A DNA stretch of 64,000 nt. It comes from JBFYTX01 sp963739515 (GTDB taxonomy: Bacteria; Chloroflexota; Dehalococcoidia; Dehalococcoidales; RBG-16-60-22). Positions 17,001 through 26,010 of this stretch are shown one piece after another. The number at the start of each line of letters is the position of its first letter. Position 1 is the stretch's first letter. Below the pieces are notes generated by a model, which worked only from the letters and a program-made list of their open reading frames with translations, was not told the DNA's origin and searched no databases. Position numbers and translations under genes: made by a program. The DNA is taken from contig CAVUAO010000003.1 of NCBI GenBank assembly GCA_963739515.1, forward strand, positions 930,001 to 994,000, given 5' to 3'.

Positions 17001-18131
17001 TTATTTCAGCACCAGCTCCGGTTTCAGCATATTGATAAAGGCCTCCAGGCGCAGGCGGGTTTCTTCATACGGAAGGGTGGTATCGCGTTCAAAGTAATGG
17101 AAAGGGATGTTGCGCTCCCGGAGGATTTTCCAGATGAGCGTATTGTCCGAACCGTGAGGGTGGCAGTAAATCTGCTTGGCGATAATGACGCCGTGAGCCT
17201 GGTAATCCTCATAAAGCTGGTAAATGTGGGCGGGACGCCGCCGCCAGTTATTGTCTTTCAGGGCGCAGTGGGGGCGGCCCAGGTAACGCAGGGAAATAGC
17301 CATGAGGCGGTCGGGCTGGGGGATGACCTCGTTCCAGAAGTAGCAGCTGCCCGTGCAGACCTCGTCGATGACGACGTTTGCCCCCAGCTCTTCAACGAGT
17401 TTCTCCAGCGCTACGTCGGACGTGGGACTCCCGATAAGCATCAGGCGGACACCGGTATCGCGCCGGGGCTTCCGCGCCGCCAGTCCGGCGATAACATCTT
17501 TCAAAAGCTCGTTCATCTCGGCCTTGTCCATCACCTGGCTGGCCAGGACCATCTCCATCGCTTCCGAACCGAGGAGGACGGGACTATCCGCCCGGCGCAG
17601 CTCGTAGACCTGGCGCATCAGGCGGCGGTTTTCGTTATAGATTTCTATGGCGCGGTCGAGGTCAGCGTCCGTAATAGGCTTGCCCGTCCATTTTTCCACC
17701 GCTTTTTTAAAGACATCCAGCTCCGAACGCATCAAATCCTTGGAAGTTTTCCCGTCAACGTAATCGGGGACGAAGACATAATGGTTAAATAACTCCGGCT
17801 GGCTGTTCAAAGTGGTCTGGAAGGCGTTGAGCATCCATTGACAGCCCTCGGCATTAATCAGTCCGTCGATATAATCGTAATGACCTTTAAGGAACTGGTT
17901 GAGGATATCACGCGAGCAGGCGCAGTTGCCGTACATCTGGCGGTCGGTGGCGTCATCCGGTTCATGCCGGCTCAAAAGGCGCACCGGTAGGGCGCCGGCG
18001 GCATAGACGATTTCCTCGGGCATGTAGGGCTCGTAATAGCCCAGGACTTTGCCGCCGGTCCGTTTTTTCCAGTCGCGCGCGTACTCATGGCGGCCCTGTA
18101 AAATTTCGTGAAATCTTTCCAATTTCTTCAC
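17001..18131 (-). CDS. bzdN: Benzoyl-CoA reductase / 2-hydroxyacyl-CoA dehydratase family subunit, BzdN-like
   Basis: 376 residues, matching BzdN/BcrC in length, first gene of the operon. Seen: GYYEPYMPEEIVYAAGALPVR near the N-terminus, the conserved cysteine motif NCACSRDIL, a Cys in NAEGCQWM, and DEVCTGSCYFW in the middle. These are the HgdB-family positions for [4Fe-4S] ligation. The gene order and sizes (376, 441, 263, 283) match bzdNOPQ closely. The promoter should be in the 204-base gap shared with the divergent Ku gene. Confidence 0.75.
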   Translation of the reverse strand: MKKLERFHEILQGRHEYARDWKKRTGGKVLGYYEPYMPEEIVYAAGALPVRLLSRHEPDDATDRQMYGNCACSRDILNQFLKGHYDYIDGLINAEGCQWMLNAFQTTLNSQPELFNHYVFVPDYVDGKTSKDLMRSELDVFKKAVEKWTGKPITDADLDRAIEIYNENRRLMRQVYELRRADSPVLLGSEAMEMVLASQVMDKAEMNELLKDVIAGLAARKPRRDTGVRLMLIGSPTSDVALEKLVEELGANVVIDEVCTGSCYFWNEVIPQPDRLMAISLRYLGRPHCALKDNNWRRRPAHIYQLYEDYQAHGVIIAKQIYCHPHGSDNTLIWKILRERNIPFHYFERDTTLPYEETRLRLEAFINMLKPELVLK

Positions 18132-18335
18132 CTCCGTCAGGTGCGTAACGAATTAAACTCAGCTTTGCGCAGGAAAACAAGGATATCCTGTGGGATATCT
18201 CATTTATAGCACATACGAGATGATTTTTCAAAAGAGCAGCCAAAAGGACAGAATTTACCTGAGAGTCCGTATGACGAAAAACGATTTTTATGCTAACCTT
18301 AAATTAAGGCGACCATCACATCGAGGAGGTGGACC

Positions 18336-19118
18336 ATGCCAAGAGCATTCTGGAAAGGCGTCATCAGCTTCGGACTGGTAGCCATACCGGTCAAAATGTA
18401 CGTGGGGACCGAGACCCAAGTGCTGAATTTTCATCTGCTGCATAAAAGTTGTCTCACCCGGCCCAGACAGGTACTGCACTGCGAGAGGGACAACGAATAC
18501 TTCGGGATTAAAGACACGGTGCGGGGCTATGAGGTCGCTAAAGACCAATACGTCGTCCTGAACGAAAAAGATTTCGACAAAGTGCCGGTCAAGACCACTC
18601 ACGCCATCGACATTCTCGGCTTCGTCGACGAGAAAGAAATCGACCCGCTTTACTATTACGGCGTCCATTACCTCGAGCCGGAGGAGGTCGGCGTCAAGCC
18701 GTTCAATCTTTTAAAGGAAGCGCTGGTAAAAACGGGACGGGTCGGCATCGGGAAGGTCACTTTCCAGCGGAAGGAACATCTCAGCTGCCTGAGGCCCCTG
18801 GAGGACATTATCCTGCTCCACACGATGCGCTATCAAAACGAGATAATTTCCCGGAAAGAGCTCACCGTCCCGAAAACCAAAGCGGCCGAAGCCGAGCTCA
18901 ACATGGCCGTCTCGTTGGTCAAAGCCATGGCCAGGAGCTTTAAGCCGGAAGAGTATAAAGACGAATATCGGGAAGCCCTGAAAAAGGTCGTGGATGCCAA
19001 GGTAAAAGGCGAAAAGATAGTCGCGCCTCCCGCGCCCAAAGCGGAAGTCGGCGACCTCATGGCGGCGCTGCGCGCCAGCATCAATGCCGCCAAAAAGGAA
19101 CCGGTCGGTGTGAGGTAA
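18336..19118 (+). CDS. ku: Ku protein, non-homologous end joining
   Basis: 260-residue bacterial Ku. It binds DNA double-strand ends as a homodimer ring and recruits LigD. It begins with the characteristic RAFWKGVISFGLVAIPVKMY and contains VLHCERDNEYFGIKDTVRGYEVAKDQYVVL, typical of the Ku core beta-barrel. The C-terminal tail is short and basic. AGGAGG precedes the ATG. It is followed by the two-gene LigD system, 67 bases away, so this is a complete NHEJ module. Confidence 0.93.
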   Translation: MPRAFWKGVISFGLVAIPVKMYVGTETQVLNFHLLHKSCLTRPRQVLHCERDNEYFGIKDTVRGYEVAKDQYVVLNEKDFDKVPVKTTHAIDILGFVDEKEIDPLYYYGVHYLEPEEVGVKPFNLLKEALVKTGRVGIGKVTFQRKEHLSCLRPLEDIILLHTMRYQNEIISRKELTVPKTKAAEAELNMAVSLVKAMARSFKPEEYKDEYREALKKVVDAKVKGEKIVAPPAPKAEVGDLMAALRASINAAKKEPVGVR

Positions 19119-19185
19119 GTCACGGCAGGATTTCCGATTTTCAGACTATAATTGCAATCGAGTCTTTAAATTATAGCAATAAATT

Positions 19186-19788
19186 ATGGGCAGCGAACTC
19201 GAAAAGTACCGGGAGAAACGCGATTTCCAGCGCACCCCGGAGCCGCCTCCCGAAAAGGGGGCGAAGCTGGGGCCGCTGACGTTTGTCGTCCAGAAACACC
19301 GCGCGCGGAACCTCCACTATGATTTCCGTCTCGAGCTCGATGGCGTTTTAAAATCCTGGTCGGTGCCCAAGGGACCGTCTTTAAATCCCGCAGATAAACA
19401 CCTGGCCGTCATGGTGGAAGACCATCCGCTGGAATACGCCTCCTTCGAGGGGAATATCCCCAAAGGCGAATACGGCGCGGGTGAAGTCATCGTCTGGGAC
19501 AGCGGCACCTATTCTCCCGACGAGGGCGGCCAATTTCTTTTCAGCGACCGGCCCGCCGCCGAAAAACAGATGAGGAGCGGCCTGGAAAAAGGCAAGCTCT
19601 CGTTCTTCCTGAGGGGCCACAAGCTCAGAGGCTCCTGGACGCTGGTGAAAATGCAAAAGAGGCCCAACGACTGGCTCCTGATGAAGCACCTTGACGATTA
19701 TGCCAGCCCCGACAGGGACATCCTGGAAGAAGAACAGTCCGTGATTTCGGGTCGCAAGGTGGAAGATGTCCGCGAAAAAGGTGCCTGA
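19186..19788 (+). CDS. LigD 3'-phosphoesterase (PE) domain protein, free-standing
   Basis: A 200-residue protein that is just the PE domain of LigD, which trims 3' ends by removing ribonucleotides or phosphates. The metal and active-site residues are in KHRARNLHYDFRLE (H38, H44, D46) and VEDHPLEY (H80). In many bacteria this domain is fused to LigD; here it is a separate gene that overlaps the ligase-polymerase gene by 23 bases. The start ATG lacks a clear ribosome binding site and follows an AT-rich stretch. Confidence 0.88.
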   Translation: MGSELEKYREKRDFQRTPEPPPEKGAKLGPLTFVVQKHRARNLHYDFRLELDGVLKSWSVPKGPSLNPADKHLAVMVEDHPLEYASFEGNIPKGEYGAGEVIVWDSGTYSPDEGGQFLFSDRPAAEKQMRSGLEKGKLSFFLRGHKLRGSWTLVKMQKRPNDWLLMKHLDDYASPDRDILEEEQSVISGRKVEDVREKGA

Positions 19789-21898
19789 AAAAAAGGCGGT
19801 CGCGCCGCTCAACCCTAAAGAAATCGAAGGCGCGCGCGCCGCCGGCTTCCCGGCGACCATATCTCCCATGCTAGCCAGCCTGGCCAAAGGGCCGTTTTCC
19901 CATCCCGAGTGGATTTTCGAGCCCAAGCTGGACGGCTACCGCATTATCGCCCTGATACGCGACGGCAAGGTAATACTGCAGTCGCGCCGGGGCAATAACG
20001 TCACCCGGCAATACAACGCGCTGCTGCCCGACCTCGCCCGGCAGCCGGCTTCGGAGCTCATCCTCGATGGCGAGATCATCGCCATGGACGAAAAGGGGAA
20101 GCAATGCTTCCAGTGCCTGCAGAACTATTTGAGGTCGGCGGGCAGGGAAAGCAACAACGCCAGCCAATATCCCCTGGTCTATTACGTTTTCGATATCTTA
20201 TACCTGGACGGCTATGACCTGCGCGGCGCGGCATTGAAATCCCGCAAAGCGCTGCTGAGCGCCATCCTGAGACCGGGCAGTCAGGTAAGGCTGATCGACT
20301 ATTTTGAAAAGGACGGCGAGACCGTCTATAAAGGTGCCGTGTGGAGCGGCTTGGAAGGGGTGGTCGCCAAAAAATTCGATAGCATCTACCAGTCGGGGAA
20401 GCGTTCTCTCGACTGGCTTAAAGTCAAAGCCATGCTCAGCGATGAGTTCGTCATCGGGGGGTATAGCACGGCGGCCGGCGGCCGGGCGGCGACTTTCAGC
20501 TCTCTTTTGCTCGGCTATTACGACGAGGGCAAACTCGTCTATGCCGGGCATGTCGGCACCGGGTTCGACGAGAAATCTTTGACCGAGTTAAAAAAGAAGC
20601 TGGACGCTTTGCGCACCGGGCGCAGCCCATTCGCCGAAGCGCCGCGCTCCAATGTCCCCACCACCTGGGTCAAGCCGGAACTGGTCGCCGAGGTCAAGTT
20701 CTCCGAATGGACGGGTGACGGCCGGCTCCGCATTCCCGTGTTCCTGCGGCTGCGGGAGGACAAAGCGCCGGGTGAAATACACCGGACGAAGGCGGTTGCC
20801 ATGAAGACAACATCAAAGGAGGTGGCGAAAGTTAACGTCCCTGACGACCCGCCTCCACCGACTAAAAACAGTATGGCCGATGGTGTTCTCAAGCAGTTGC
20901 AGAACCCGGAAAATTCTTTCGATATCGAGGTCGAAGGCAGCCGGGTAAGCGTGGGCCATCTGGACAAGGTACTCTGGCCGGCCCGGGGCGGGCGGGCGGG
21001 TCTAACCAAGCGCGATTTGCTCACGTACTTGGCGAGGGTATCGCCGTACTTTCTGCCGCAGATGAAAGACCGCCCGATAACGCTCAGCCGGTATCCTGAT
21101 GGCATCAAGGGGGAACATTTCTGGCAGAGGCACTGGGAATACGCCGCGCCCGACTTCGTCAAACAGGTGAAAATCAAGGAGGAGAAAGGTTCGCGGGGCG
21201 AATATCTTCTCTGCGATAATCTCGCCACGCTCATCTGGCTGGGACAGGAGGCGAACCTCGAGTTTCATACCTGGTTTTCCCGGATAAACGCGGCGCCGGA
21301 TATGGCGAAAGGTAAAAGCACGGACGAAATTCTCGACTACCCCGACTTCATTATCTTCGACCTCGACCCCTATATTTATTCCGGGAAGGAAGCCAAAGGC
21401 GAAGAGCCCGAGCTGAACCGCAAGGGGTTCGACAAGACCAGCGAGGTGGCGCTGCGACTCAAAGAAATATTCGATGGGTTGGACCTCAAAGCTTTCGTGA
21501 AGACCACCGGCAAGACGGGCATTCACATCTATGTCCCCATCAAGCGCCGGCTGGACTATAAAGCGGTGCGCTCGGCCGCCAAGACCATCGGCGAATACCT
21601 CGTGCAAAAGTATCCCAAAGAGATAACCACGGAGTGGGCGCAGGAAAAACGCAAAGGAAAAATATTTATCGATTACAACCAGAACGTCCGCAGCAAGACG
21701 CTGGCCTGCGTTTATTCCCCCCGCCCCAACCCGGATGCCGCCGTATCCGCGCCGCTGCGGTGGGAAGAGCTGGGCAAGGTATATCCTACCGATTTCACCA
21801 TGGTCACGCTGCCGGAAAGACTTAAAAAGACCGGCGACCTGTGGGCGGACATTCTTGCCGCCAAGCGCGACCTGAGCAAGCTGTCCGGATTAGCGTAA
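19766..21898 (+). CDS. ligD: ATP-dependent DNA ligase LigD, ligase then polymerase domains
   Basis: 710 residues. The N-terminal half is an ATP-dependent DNA ligase with adenylation motif EPKLDGYR (catalytic K54) and OB-fold motifs (VAEVKFSEWTGDGRLRIPVFL). A linker with several prolines (about residues 365-372) leads to the C-terminal primase-polymerase domain, starting near residue 388 (VSVGHLDKVLWP) with metal ligands D532 and D534 in FDLDP. Domain order is LIG-POL, with PE encoded by the overlapping upstream gene. It seals and fills ends held by Ku. Confidence 0.92.
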   Translation: MSAKKVPEKKAVAPLNPKEIEGARAAGFPATISPMLASLAKGPFSHPEWIFEPKLDGYRIIALIRDGKVILQSRRGNNVTRQYNALLPDLARQPASELILDGEIIAMDEKGKQCFQCLQNYLRSAGRESNNASQYPLVYYVFDILYLDGYDLRGAALKSRKALLSAILRPGSQVRLIDYFEKDGETVYKGAVWSGLEGVVAKKFDSIYQSGKRSLDWLKVKAMLSDEFVIGGYSTAAGGRAATFSSLLLGYYDEGKLVYAGHVGTGFDEKSLTELKKKLDALRTGRSPFAEAPRSNVPTTWVKPELVAEVKFSEWTGDGRLRIPVFLRLREDKAPGEIHRTKAVAMKTTSKEVAKVNVPDDPPPPTKNSMADGVLKQLQNPENSFDIEVEGSRVSVGHLDKVLWPARGGRAGLTKRDLLTYLARVSPYFLPQMKDRPITLSRYPDGIKGEHFWQRHWEYAAPDFVKQVKIKEEKGSRGEYLLCDNLATLIWLGQEANLEFHTWFSRINAAPDMAKGKSTDEILDYPDFIIFDLDPYIYSGKEAKGEEPELNRKGFDKTSEVALRLKEIFDGLDLKAFVKTTGKTGIHIYVPIKRRLDYKAVRSAAKTIGEYLVQKYPKEITTEWAQEKRKGKIFIDYNQNVRSKTLACVYSPRPNPDAAVSAPLRWEELGKVYPTDFTMVTLPERLKKTGDLWADILAAKRDLSKLSGLA

Positions 21899-21921
21899 AT
21901 TCGTCTTTCCATCCCTTTGAT

Positions 21922-21960
21922 ATACCCTAACTTGACACAGGTACAAGGGTATTGTAAATT
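21922..21960 (+). promoter_or_regulatory. Promoter with overlapping inverted repeat upstream of the SDR gene
   Basis: TTGACA (21932-21937), 17-base spacer, TAAATT (21955-21960). An inverted repeat ATACCCT (21922-21928) and AGGGTAT (21946-21952) brackets the -35 box, a typical operator placement for a repressor. Confidence 0.5.
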
Positions 21961-22004
21961 CTCTATGTCGACCGATTAATCATAAAAAAATACAGGAGGA
22001 ATAC

Positions 22005-22772
22005 ATGGCACCAGCACTAAAAGGCAAGGTAGCGATAATTACCGGGGCCAGCCGTGGGCTGGGTAAAGCTTTCGCCTTAAAATTCGCCGAGGAAGGGGCC
22101 AGGCTCTTTTTAACGACCACCGACCTGGAAAGGGCGCAGAGCACCGTCAAAGAGGTAAAAGCAAAAGGCGCGGAGGTCGGGATTGTCCAGGCGGATATCT
22201 CCGTAGAAAAGGATTGCCAGAAAATCGCCGACGAGGCGATGAAAAAGTTCGGCAAGGTGGACATCCTGGTCAATAACGCCGCCATCTGGTACGGCCTCAA
22301 TATTACCCCCTGGGACCAGTTGAAGGTCGAAGACTGGGAGCGGATTTACCGGGTGAACGTCATCGGCACGTGGCAGGTCTGTAAAGCCATCGCGCCGCTG
22401 ATGGTCAAAGCCGGCAAAGGCAAGATTGTCAATATCGCTTCCAACGTGGCGCAGGTCCCGGCGGCGATGTTTTATCTGCCATATGCCTGCAGCAAGGGTG
22501 CGCTTTACACGTTCACCCATGCCCTGGCCCGGGCCCTGGCGGCCAACGGCATCAACGTCAACGCCATCGCCCCCGGATTTACCGCCTCCGAGGCGAGCCT
22601 TGCCCAGCAGGGCAGCGATAAAACGTTTGAGTTTGCCGTCAGCGGACAGTCCATGAACCGGCGCGGGCAGCCGGCGGACATGGTCGGCGCCGCGGTGTTC
22701 CTGGCTTCAGACGCGTCCGACTTCATTACCGGCCAGGTGTATTACGTCGATGGCGGCACCATCATGCTTTAG
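22005..22772 (+). CDS. Short-chain dehydrogenase/reductase (3-oxoacyl-ACP reductase-like)
   Basis: 255-residue classical SDR: TGASRGLGKAFA nucleotide loop, NNAA motif, catalytic Ser in IASN region, YxxxK (YACSKGAL), and the C-terminal ITGQVYYVDGGTIML end that is standard for this group. The ATG at 22005 follows AGGAGG. A monocistronic unit is likely: it has its own promoter and operator-like repeat upstream and a strong terminator downstream. The substrate is not determined. Confidence 0.88.
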   Translation: MAPALKGKVAIITGASRGLGKAFALKFAEEGARLFLTTTDLERAQSTVKEVKAKGAEVGIVQADISVEKDCQKIADEAMKKFGKVDILVNNAAIWYGLNITPWDQLKVEDWERIYRVNVIGTWQVCKAIAPLMVKAGKGKIVNIASNVAQVPAAMFYLPYACSKGALYTFTHALARALAANGINVNAIAPGFTASEASLAQQGSDKTFEFAVSGQSMNRRGQPADMVGAAVFLASDASDFITGQVYYVDGGTIML

Positions 22773-22794
22773 TCGGAAATCCCGAGGAAAATAG

Positions 22795-22822
22795 AGAGGG
22801 GGGCTTAAGCCCCCCTCTTTTT
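22795..22822. terminator. Bidirectional rho-independent terminator
   Basis: A 24-bp perfect palindrome (AGAGGGGGGCTT and its complement) followed by T on the plus strand and preceded by A-rich bases. It lies between the convergent SDR and URO-D-family genes and can serve both. Confidence 0.85.
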
Positions 22823-22844
22823 ATGTCTTTTAGTAAAATTCTGT

Positions 22845-24185
22845 TTATTTGTAGACGCCGTATTCCTTGGTGGCATCGATGAAAGTCTTCACGTTAGCCG
22901 GCGGCACGTTTTCGATGGTGGCGCCGCTCATCATGATATAGCCGCCGCCCCTGGCGCAATCGTTGACAAGTTTCTTCACGGCCGTCTTGACGTCCTCCGT
23001 GGTGCCTACCGCCAGCGTGGAAATGGGCATATTCCCACCGATACAGGACACATCGCCGAGGAGCTTCTTGACTCTCACCATATCCGTAGCGTCGAACCCC
23101 CAGAAAATCTTGCCCTTCGGTGAGGTTTTAATGACATCCAGTCGCGAGTTATAGCCGCCTTCCGCCCAGGGGAACGGGATGCAGCCTTCCGCAATGAGCC
23201 CTTCCATGGTGGCCAGTAACGAAGGCCAGTAAAATTTCTTGAACTGCGCGTCGGACATAAAGCCGTCGGCCCCTTTATGCAGAGGGATGAACACGACCGG
23301 ACAGCCGTTCAATTTGGCATTGGAAACGCCCATTTTTACCATTATCGGCGTAAACTGGTCCAGGGCGCGCAGGAGCTTGTTCGGCTGGCGGTACATATCC
23401 AAAATGATACCCCTGGTGCCACGCAGCGTATCGCCAATGGTATCGAAAGGCGCTTTGGTCCCGCCGCCGAAGAAAGCCGGGAAACCCAGCGAGGTCATTT
23501 TCGCGCCGTAAGCGCCTACTGTGCCGATCCACTTTAAAGCCTCGTTGCCGGCTTCCATCATCGCTTTCAATGCTTCCTGTACCGGCGGCAGACCGAAGGG
23601 CACGAAAGCCGCGCCGGTGAAACCGCCGTACATTTCGTTCATATTCGTAAACGGCGAAAGCGCCTGCAGCCCTTCGAGCTTACCCATGATACGCGGCAGC
23701 CATCGGGTCAAGAAATAGTAGGTAGGGTCATCAATCAGGTCATCGTACTCGTTGGCTTTCATGTATTCGCCCTCTTTAGCCTGGTAAGAAGCCTCTTTAG
23801 CCACGCCGTGGCCGGGCCAGGCGTAAAGTTTGTAATCGATGATATCGTGAAGCCTGCCCGGTGGAGAGATAGTAACGCTGCTATGGGCATCAGGCTGCAG
23901 GTCCAGGATATACTTGGTAAAGGCTTTGTCCAGCTTATCATAGTCGTACATCACGTCGTAAGGGGTATACCCTGAATAGTACGCGGCGAAGAACCCGAAC
24001 ATCGGGAAAATCGGCACTCTATCCGGCTTCTTCAGGTGCATGGCGTCCAGTATCCTTTGCACCCGGCTCTTATAGGCTTTTTCCGCCTCGGGGGTGTTAT
24101 ACTTGGCTCCTGGGGGCGAAAGCCACTTGCCGACCAGGTCATCGTTTTTTTCCGCCGGTGTCATTTCTTCCCAAGTCTTTGCCAT
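22845..24185 (-). CDS. Uroporphyrinogen decarboxylase (URO-D) family protein, probable corrinoid methyltransferase relative
   Basis: 446 residues with a TIM-barrel URO-D-like pattern: KPDRVPIFPMFGFF near the N-terminus, YKLYAWPGHG, WAEGGYNSRLD, IFWGFDATDM, and C-terminal GGGYIMMSGATIENVPPANVKTFIDATKEYG. Anaerobes have many such proteins, and most act in methyl transfer to or from corrinoid proteins (MtaA/MtbA type) rather than in heme synthesis. No corrinoid protein is encoded next to it. The divergent LysR gene may regulate it. Confidence 0.75.
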   Translation of the reverse strand: MAKTWEEMTPAEKNDDLVGKWLSPPGAKYNTPEAEKAYKSRVQRILDAMHLKKPDRVPIFPMFGFFAAYYSGYTPYDVMYDYDKLDKAFTKYILDLQPDAHSSVTISPPGRLHDIIDYKLYAWPGHGVAKEASYQAKEGEYMKANEYDDLIDDPTYYFLTRWLPRIMGKLEGLQALSPFTNMNEMYGGFTGAAFVPFGLPPVQEALKAMMEAGNEALKWIGTVGAYGAKMTSLGFPAFFGGGTKAPFDTIGDTLRGTRGIILDMYRQPNKLLRALDQFTPIMVKMGVSNAKLNGCPVVFIPLHKGADGFMSDAQFKKFYWPSLLATMEGLIAEGCIPFPWAEGGYNSRLDVIKTSPKGKIFWGFDATDMVRVKKLLGDVSCIGGNMPISTLAVGTTEDVKTAVKKLVNDCARGGGYIMMSGATIENVPPANVKTFIDATKEYGVYK

Positions 24186-24382
24186 TGTTTGACCTCCTTA
24201 CAATATCTCCGTTTTTCTCTTGCAGGGGACGCTGGTATAGTATGTATTTCACCCAATATTAACCATTTGCAGGGAAAAATTCAAGGTCAGATACGACAAA
24301 GGATAAAACTGATAAGGTATTAAAAAGGAACGCCGGCAATTACGTACGGATTCTCAAGTAACCGGCATATTGCATTATAAAG

Positions 24383-24436
24383 TTCTCTATGATATCATAG
24401 AGAAACTCTGTTGGGCGGCCGGTATCTTGAGATACC
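24383..24436. promoter_or_regulatory. Two operator-like palindromes upstream of the LysR gene
   Basis: A 22-bp perfect palindrome at 24383-24404 (half-site TTCTCTATGAT) and a second dyad at 24421-24436 (GGTATCT-TG-AGATACC). Both lie in the intergenic region between the divergent URO-D-family gene and the LysR gene, 16 to 69 bases before the LysR start. This is where autoregulation by a LysR protein would be expected. Confidence 0.55.
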
Positions 24437-24451
24437 GCCGGGTGCGCGATT

Positions 24452-25387
24452 ATGACGCCGTCAAAGCTGGACCTTCACAGCCTCATTGTCTTTTACTACG
24501 TCGCCAGCGAGGAGAGCCTCACCTCCGCCGCCGCTAAACTTTTTCTTACACAGCCCACCGTCACTTACCATATACGCTCCCTCGAAAAGAACATCGGGCT
24601 AAAGCTGCTGGATATCAGGAAACAGAAGGTAGTACTGACTAAAGCCGGGGCCGGGCTATTCCGCTACGTAGGAGAAATTTACCAGCAGGTGACCAGCGCC
24701 GAAAAGTTCCTGGAGAACCTTAAAGAGGCGAGCCTGCGCGTGGGTATTGCCACCACCTTCAGCCCCTGCCTGACGTCCGCGGTATGCGCCTTTGAAAAGC
24801 TTTTTCCCCGCGCCAGGCTGGTTATCCGGAGCGGCGCGTCTTTTGAAATCGCCGACGACGTCCTCAATTATAATATCGACCTGGGAATCGTCGTCAGCGC
24901 GGACTACGATAAATTAAAGCTAAAGTGTATTCCTGTCTCGTCCCGGGAGAAACTGGTGCTGGTGGCTTCACCGTCCAGTCCGGTCGCCCGCAAGCAGCGC
25001 CTGGAGTTCGTGAACCTGTGCGGTTATCCTTTAGTGCTGGGACCGGAGACATCCGCCACGCGGAGGATTATCCTGAGAAAGCTTATGACGGGGGGGTGCC
25101 ACACGCCCACCCCCATTATCGTGGAAGTCAATAGCTGCGAATGGGGCATCCGTCTCGTGGAAAACGGGGAGGGGGTGGGCCTGTACCACATCCGGAGCGT
25201 GGAAAAATCCATCGCCGAGGGACGACTTAAAGTGTTGCCGATTTCCGACGAGATATTGGTGGGGGCAGATGCCCTGCTCCGTTCCGATGCTCCCGAGCAC
25301 ACGATGGCAGAGAGGTTTATTTCGCTGGCTCAAGAGGCATTCGGCGCCCACGGTGAAAAAACGCCGGCGCATATTGCCGACAAGTAG
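24452..25387 (+). CDS. LysR-family transcriptional regulator
   Basis: 311 residues. N-terminal winged helix-turn-helix (LHSLIVFYYVASEESLTSAAAKLFLTQPTVTYHIRSLE..) followed by a periplasmic-binding-protein-like effector domain from about residue 90. No ribosome binding site is visible before the ATG at 24452; a dyad (24421-24436) ends 15 bases upstream, so translation or transcription may be controlled there. The URO-D-family gene diverges from it and is the most likely target. Confidence 0.88.
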   Translation: MTPSKLDLHSLIVFYYVASEESLTSAAAKLFLTQPTVTYHIRSLEKNIGLKLLDIRKQKVVLTKAGAGLFRYVGEIYQQVTSAEKFLENLKEASLRVGIATTFSPCLTSAVCAFEKLFPRARLVIRSGASFEIADDVLNYNIDLGIVVSADYDKLKLKCIPVSSREKLVLVASPSSPVARKQRLEFVNLCGYPLVLGPETSATRRIILRKLMTGGCHTPTPIIVEVNSCEWGIRLVENGEGVGLYHIRSVEKSIAEGRLKVLPISDEILVGADALLRSDAPEHTMAERFISLAQEAFGAHGEKTPAHIADK

Positions 25388-25389
25388 AG

Positions 25390-25998
25390 TTACCGCGCCA
25401 GCTTCATCGCCTCCTTGATGTCCTCCGCCACCATTTTTCTCTTGGATTTTTCAATGAGGAAGTTCTTGCCCGCCGGCGTATAGGACGGCAGGACTCTTTT
25501 GTCTCTGGCATAGTAGGGCTGCCCCCTGATTTTGTACGTCGAGCCGGCCGGGACCACCCTCTTGCCCGTCTGTTTCTTCCAGATATCGTTCATCATCTTG
25601 ATGGCAACATCCCCCATGAGCATAAAGACTTTAACACCAGAGAACAGGGTAATTTCCTCTTCCAGGATTTTAGAGCAGTTTTTCAGGGTCTCCGGCGCAA
25701 TCGCATATTGAGTTTTGCCGCACTTTATCGCGGTGGTGATGTAGACGCCCAGGTCGAGGATATCCTGCATCGAGCTTACTTCAGCTCCGGCATCACGGAA
25801 AGCCTGGAGGGTGGTCTGTAGATAAAAAGGGTTGCCGGCGGCGTAAAAATAGTCCGGTTTATCGTTCGGCGGGGCTTCCGTGATCATCAAGATTTTTATT
25901 TTCGCGGCGTCGATTTCCGCGGGCGGCAGCAGATAACTGTTTTTATCGACATCCGCGCAGCGGAAACCCACGCACTTTATTTTATCGGTGATTTTCAT
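25390..25998 (-). CDS. Uracil-DNA glycosylase superfamily protein
   Basis: 202 residues. Active-site-like motifs of the UDG superfamily are seen: ILMITEAPPND near the N-terminus (motif 1, usually GEAPG or similar), TTAIKCGK in the middle, and SYTPAGKNFLIEKSKRKMVAEDI near the C-terminus (motif 2 region, where a His is common; here Thr-Pro-Ala). Cys residues that could bind an FeS cluster, as in family 4, are present in VGFRCADVD and AIKCGK. It could also have a non-repair role. Converges with the LysR gene with two bases between stops. Confidence 0.6.
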   Translation of the reverse strand: MKITDKIKCVGFRCADVDKNSYLLPPAEIDAAKIKILMITEAPPNDKPDYFYAAGNPFYLQTTLQAFRDAGAEVSSMQDILDLGVYITTAIKCGKTQYAIAPETLKNCSKILEEEITLFSGVKVFMLMGDVAIKMMNDIWKKQTGKRVVPAGSTYKIRGQPYYARDKRVLPSYTPAGKNFLIEKSKRKMVAEDIKEAMKLAR

Positions 25999-26010
25999 TT
26001 TTGCTTCACG

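Noticed and set aside
18190..18381. Small ORF of 63 codons upstream of ku
   Set aside because: It has no good ribosome binding site, overlaps the ku start region, and its product has no protein-like pattern.
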